Translations under genes and position numbers: made by a program | Assembly: GCA_001247695.2 (NCBI GenBank) | Contig: LGRX02024791.1 | Span: 1 to 17,334, forward strand | Length of the DNA: 17,334 nt | Reading direction: 5' to 3' | Source of the DNA: Cymbomonas tetramitiformis | Lineage: Eukaryota > Chlorophyta > Pyramimonadophyceae > Pyramimonadales > Pyramimonadaceae | Notes under the pieces: model-generated | What the model saw: the letters and a program-made list of their open reading frames with translations, nothing else | Told to the model about the DNA's origin: nothing | The model's database searches: none | Shown here: piece after piece, positions 14,151 to 17,334 of the stretch | How the letters are laid out: each line of letters opens with the position of its first letter | Position numbering within the stretch: the stretch's first letter is position 1

Positions 14151-14814
14151 TTAATTCACATATTCTTTTAATTTCAAAGATAATGCATAGTTTATAGATT
14201 GTTCATTTCCATTTCGGGAAACGGATGTAGGAATTAGTCTGGATTTATTGTCGGTAATTGAAATTCTTAATTGAGAAAATTGAGAAGCTTGCACATCTAT
14301 AGAAAAGTTTTCATCATAATCTAAATAAGTAATAAATTGATTAGTTAATTCTGACGGTAACAATACTTTTCCTAAAATATCACTACTAATGATTTGATTT
14401 TCTTTAAAATTATTAGAAAGATTTGTGCTTTGTAGATTATTTGTGGGCAACGTTGATACTCTAAGATAAATAGCATCGTTTGTTTGTAAATTACCAGGAA
14501 ATTTGGAAATAAATACTTCATCTACAGTTTCGATATCGAACAAGTCTTTAATCTGTGAAATGTTTGTAAAACCAGCAACTGATTTGTTTGTTTGTCCCCC
14601 TAATATTTGGTCAACATCGTTATACTTTCCTGGTGAATTAAAGATATCATTTAATGCATCATCTAATGGACTTCCAGGCACTGCTTGAAAATCACCAGTT
14701 ATTGAAAATGCAACAAATTTAATATTGGGAGCAGGTTTACTAAGTGTAATCGTAAAACGTCCTGAAATTGCATCGTAAGTAACATCAACGCTATCCGCAG
14801 GTTTTGCTGAAATC
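14151..14814 (-). pseudogene. Penton / minor capsid protein, 5' end removed by retrotransposon
   Basis: About 221 residues remain of a single-jelly-roll penton-type protein. Characteristic segments are SGRFTITLSKPA near the new end, DAIYLRVSTLPTNNLQS, SSDILGKVLLPS, the FSIDVQASQFSQLRISITDNKSRLIP block and a final beta strand (NYALSLKLKEYVN). In PLVs this protein forms the pentameric vertices and is encoded beside the major capsid gene, as here. An open frame continues to 14879 and could give an ATG-less or foreign N-terminus (GICHRGLHRDSRSGLP), but that part comes from the adjoining retrotransposon. The original start is missing from the window. Confidence 0.72.
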
Positions 14815-14830
14815 TGTATAGGCAGCCCTG

Positions 14831-14845
14831 ACCGGGAGTCCCGGT
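14831..14845. repeat. Short perfect hairpin in LTR
   Basis: ACCGGGA and TCCCGGT form 7-bp arms around a single G. Confidence 0.8.
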
Positions 14846-14909
14846 GCAGGCCCCTATGACAGATTCCTAGGACCAACACTGGACTACTGACTGATCTGTA
14901 GGTTCGTAC

Positions 14910-14930
14910 TGTGACACACGCTGTGTCACA
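14910..14930. repeat. 9-bp inverted repeat in LTR
   Basis: TGTGACACA and TGTGTCACA are perfect reverse complements separated by CGC. It could be an RNA hairpin near the 5' end of the transcript or a dimeric protein-binding site. Confidence 0.85.
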
Positions 14931-15002
14931 GGTAGGCTAGACACCGAGACCGTCCGAGACCGTTCCGGGTATATCCAGCTTAGGGTTTATTTATCTTATA
15001 CA

Positions 15003-15457
15003 GTTTATCCACACGAGTACGGGACTTTCTGATATCTAGTGTACTTGGATATTCCGGTAGGTCGTGGCCCCATCCACGTTTTCATTCCACTTGCTATCTT
15101 GGCCATGATTGGCTAAGCAGCCGCTTGAAGAGGTGGTGCGCACTTGCGCGTTTGGGTGCGACTAGGATTCGGACATGATTTTGCGGTAGACGTCCTTTGC
15201 GGCTGCGAGTCATGGGCACCGCGCGTTGCTATTGCTCGGCTGTGGCAATGTTCATTTACGTTGTTTTACCTGCCCTGATCCCGCTGGTTTACGTATTTTG
15301 GGCTGGTGCTCCGGACGCCTTCGACCACATCGACATTTGCAAGTGCCCCACGCTCTTTTCGCCGCTCCGCACGTTCTGCCGTTACGTCATCCCTCCATTT
15401 CCGCCACAACACCCAAACGTGCTACCGCACATCATCTTTTCTCTGGCTTTCAGAAGT
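15003..15457 (+). other. Leader region of second retrotransposon
   Basis: This stretch separates the candidate LTR from the ATG chosen for Gag. No primer-binding site matching a familiar tRNA end is recognised. The gag frame is open upstream from 15179, with an ATG at 15212. That would add 82 residues, including a hydrophobic run (FIYVVLPALIPLVYVFW), so part of the leader could be coding. Confidence 0.5.
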
Positions 15458-17334
15458 ATGGCAACATCTACTCGAGCTCGCAAACGCCTATTGAAGGACT
15501 CCGACTTGGACGCCTCTATACGGCTTATAGATGCGGTTCGGGACACCCCGACCGCTAGCACTCCACCTGTGGTGCCCCCAGCTGTTTCCAGCAACTCTGA
15601 CACCGCTGTCGCGTTGCGGAAACATCTTGTTGACCAACACGCCGCTGTTGACGTGGTCTACAAGGGGAGGTTGCATCGGGCTTGGGCCAAGGGTATCCGC
15701 GAGGATATCCTTGGTTCCAAGAAACATCATTATCGTGGCGCTGACGACGCGGACCGCCTCTCCGAGCTGGTGGTGCAGCTTCGTACGGAGTTTCAGTCCG
15801 CTGGGCTGGATTTGTCTCCCTTTGACCTCGACGACCCCACCTCTCTGGTTATCGAGAAGGTTAATGGGCTTCTCTACGACGTGTTGGCCCTCGTCGTGGA
15901 GCGCAACTCAGTGGCGGACACCTGGCTTCGCGGTACGGACTCCTCGGCTGACCGAGATGGACGTCGTGCTCTTATCGACATCATCAAGGGGAGCGTGCCG
16001 GCAGCTCTACGCGAGAGTCACCAGCAGGAGCACGCGGCTCTTCGTTATCCCGCGGGCGTTGACCCGCAGCCGATCTTGGCTCGTGAGCAACGTCTGGTGC
16101 GGGATAACCGCGCTCCTGACTGGCAGCCCACCGACGAGACCCGTAAGCTGTCACTCTACAACCGCCTCGACCCGATCTTCTACGCGGCGGTGAAGGTGCG
16201 TTATCCGCTTGCGGGTGACCTCGGCGGAGTCACTCTCCGCTCGCTTCAGGCTCTCGTCGTGGCCATCTTCCAGGCATGGGCACAGTCGGACGAGGGGGCG
16301 GCAGTACGTGAGAAGCAGGTGCTGGGGATGGACGGTAAGCCCTCCGCTCTGGTCGCGTCGTCGGAGTACGCTGTACTCCTTGAGGAGATTGCGGCCTTGA
16401 AGGCCTTGGTGCGAGGTGGCCGTGCGGGCGGGGGACAGCAGCCGCAGCCGCAGCATCGGGGGAAGCAGCATCCGCGGGGGTTTCGCGTGGGTGCGGGCAA
16501 CCCCCCCGCGGTCGGCTTCGACCGCGACAGCATGAAGGCCAAGCCGCTGTGCCACCGTTGCCGCAAGGCCGGTAAAGGTGAGGTGTATCACCCGTACCGC
16601 GACTGCCCGCTTGGCGGTCGCCAGCACTCGCCAGCCACGGCCGCGGCTTTCTGCATTCCCATTGAGCAGGAGGACGCGGAGGGCCTGCACGCATTGGCGC
16701 TCGTGCAGGTCTTCCAGGACGCGGCGGACAGTGGACCGGAGGCGTTCTCGCATGCGGCGTTGGCGTATGGTCCGCCCGCGGTGCTCTCCGCGGACGGCGT
16801 CGGTGGGATCGACGTGGCGGCCTACGGATTCAGCGTACCGCCTCCGCCTTCTGGCGGGACCGACGACGAGGACATCTTGCGGCGGCTTGATGCCCTCACC
16901 TCTGAGGTCCAGGCCGCCCAGGAGCAGGTACATTACACCCACGCATCCTTTGTTCCTGGGAGTGCGGTTGGGGAGCATGCATCGGCTTTGGTGTGTGGCC
17001 CTGCCGCTGCGGCGGGGATCACACCGGAGGGGCAGGTTCCGGCAGGTGGTGCGGCGGCATCGGCGTCCGCCGTGCCGGCCCCTGCTATGCCTGTTTCGCA
17101 GGCGAAGGATGTACGGCCCGCGCCAGTTCAATCGGCGCGGGTGACCACCACGGAGGCGACACGCGGTGAGTTCGGAGGCTTCGTGCAGACGGTGAATCAC
17201 GCCGCCGTCCACCCGTCTGACCTGACGGGCTATGACACGGACGACTACGAGGATTACGCCGACGGTACTTTCGCGGTGAAGCCGCGAGCTCCGTCCGGTG
17301 CTATCGGGTGCGGTGTGCCGCCTTTCGGCTTTGG
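15458..17334 (+). CDS. Gag-like protein of second retrotransposon, open to window end
   Basis: The frame runs without a stop from 15179 to the window edge. I prefer the ATG at 15458 (MATSTRARKRLL) because upstream residues are hydrophobic and atypical for Gag; from there 625 residues are visible. The first ~300 are helical and charged. A short amphipathic helix (about EYAVLLEEIAALKALV) precedes a Gly/Gln/His/Arg-rich basic linker. The knuckle is C365-X2-C368-X9-H378-X4-C383, the retroviral CCHC pattern with a longer first loop. After it come about 240 residues rich in Ala, Pro, Gly and Asp with no recognised domain. This is most likely the Gag of an LTR element; superfamily unknown. A protease or pol may follow in frame beyond the window. 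Confidence 0.65.
   Translation, partial: MATSTRARKRLLKDSDLDASIRLIDAVRDTPTASTPPVVPPAVSSNSDTAVALRKHLVDQHAAVDVVYKGRLHRAWAKGIREDILGSKKHHYRGADDADRLSELVVQLRTEFQSAGLDLSPFDLDDPTSLVIEKVNGLLYDVLALVVERNSVADTWLRGTDSSADRDGRRALIDIIKGSVPAALRESHQQEHAALRYPAGVDPQPILAREQRLVRDNRAPDWQPTDETRKLSLYNRLDPIFYAAVKVRYPLAGDLGGVTLRSLQALVVAIFQAWAQSDEGAAVREKQVLGMDGKPSALVASSEYAVLLEEIAALKALVRGGRAGGGQQPQPQHRGKQHPRGFRVGAGNPPAVGFDRDSMKAKPLCHRCRKAGKGEVYHPYRDCPLGGRQHSPATAAAFCIPIEQEDAEGLHALALVQVFQDAADSGPEAFSHAALAYGPPAVLSADGVGGIDVAAYGFSVPPPPSGGTDDEDILRRLDALTSEVQAAQEQVHYTHASFVPGSAVGEHASALVCGPAAAAGITPEGQVPAGGAAASASAVPAPAMPVSQAKDVRPAPVQSARVTTTEATRGEFGGFVQTVNHAAVHPSDLTGYDTDDYEDYADGTFAVKPRAPSGAIGCGVPPFGF

Larger units (their letters stand above)
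8595..14814 (-). mobile_element. Integrated Polinton-like virus, structural gene module
   Basis: A double-jelly-roll major capsid protein next to a penton-like protein, with fibre genes downstream, is the morphogenesis set of Polinton-like viruses and relatives. All genes lie on the - strand with 25-30 nt gaps carrying TATATA tracts, and the segment is much more AT-rich than both flanks. The packaging ATPase, maturation protease, DNA polymerase or primase-helicase and integrase are not in the window, nor are terminal inverted repeats. The penton gene is cut by the second retrotransposon, one fibre gene by a 642-bp insertion, and another by a frameshift. This copy is therefore a decayed endogenous remnant, or at least incomplete. 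Confidence 0.8.
14815..15002 (+). repeat. Candidate 5' LTR of second retrotransposon
   Basis: The 188-base segment starts with TGTATA and ends with TATACA, a perfect 6-base terminal inverted repeat with TG...CA ends. It begins exactly where the penton homology and AT-rich composition end. It contains two strong hairpins. The 3' LTR is outside the window, so the call rests on the termini and the junction. No convincing tRNA primer-binding site directly follows. Confidence 0.5.
14815..17334 (+). mobile_element. Second LTR retrotransposon, 5' part, runs off window
   Basis: A candidate LTR, an untranslated leader and a long Gag-like frame with a zinc knuckle give the 5' architecture of an LTR retrotransposon. 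It inserted into the penton gene of the viral remnant and reads opposite to it. Composition is far more GC-rich than the virus. Pol is not in view, so the superfamily cannot be assigned. Confidence 0.65.

Noticed and set aside
14815..14879. Upstream part of the penton frame (to 14879) as viral N-terminus
   Set aside because: Composition switches to GC-rich and the sequence coincides with the retrotransposon's terminal segment.
15042..15090. tRNA-type primer-binding site (TGGCCCCATCC)
   Set aside because: It lies well past the candidate LTR end, and its complement does not look like a familiar tRNA 3' end.
16151..17212. 353-residue - strand ORF
   Set aside because: It is antisense to the continuous Gag-like frame in GC-rich DNA, is extremely Arg-rich, and has no domain.

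Overview
The window looks like nuclear DNA of a unicellular eukaryote, probably an alga or other protist. It is a mosaic of three selfish elements with sharply different base composition. Host identity is inference only; no host housekeeping gene is visible.

Region 1 (start to about 8517, + strand, GC-moderate) is most of a Ty3/gypsy-type, chromovirus-like retrotransposon. In order it has a large Gag with a defective zinc knuckle (8-2641); a basic, proline-rich ORF in the -1 frame (2680-3864) containing a telomere-like repeat; a phage-type DNA N6-adenine-methyltransferase-like domain (3899-4453); an HHCC/DDE integrase (4320-5630, continuing after frameshifts); and a chromodomain joined to a C5-cytosine-methyltransferase-like domain (5682-7097). 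A polypurine tract (7164-7176) and a candidate long 3' LTR follow. The LTR holds an acidic open frame (7179-8228) with no early ATG. I could not find protease, reverse transcriptase or RNase H, so the copy appears non-autonomous or deleted. At least three frameshifts interrupt pol.

Region 2 (about 8595-14814, all genes on the - strand, strongly AT-rich) is the structural module of an integrated Polinton-like virus (PLV). In transcription order it has a 5'-truncated penton/minor capsid protein, a double-jelly-roll major capsid protein, a small unknown protein, and three fibre-like genes whose products all start with MSSFGN(D/N). Intergenic gaps are only 25-30 nt and carry TATATA tracts. The middle fibre gene is split by a 642-bp non-autonomous element (11066-11707) made of GGTGGCTTAAGCCACC-type palindromes and a tandem duplication. 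The shortest fibre-like gene has a one-base homopolymer frameshift. Replication and packaging genes are not in view.

Region 3 (about 14815 to the end, + strand, GC-rich) is the 5' end of a second LTR retrotransposon that landed in the penton gene. It has a candidate 188-bp LTR (14815-15002), a leader with strong hairpins, and a long Gag-like frame with a CX2CX9HX4C knuckle (15458 to the window end).

The main novelty candidate is the first retrotransposon. It carries two DNA methyltransferase-like domains of different chemistry next to a chromodomain integrase, suggesting an element that both reads chromatin and writes DNA methylation. The PLV remnant gives a clean view of a capsid/fibre cassette with a shared N-terminal anchor.
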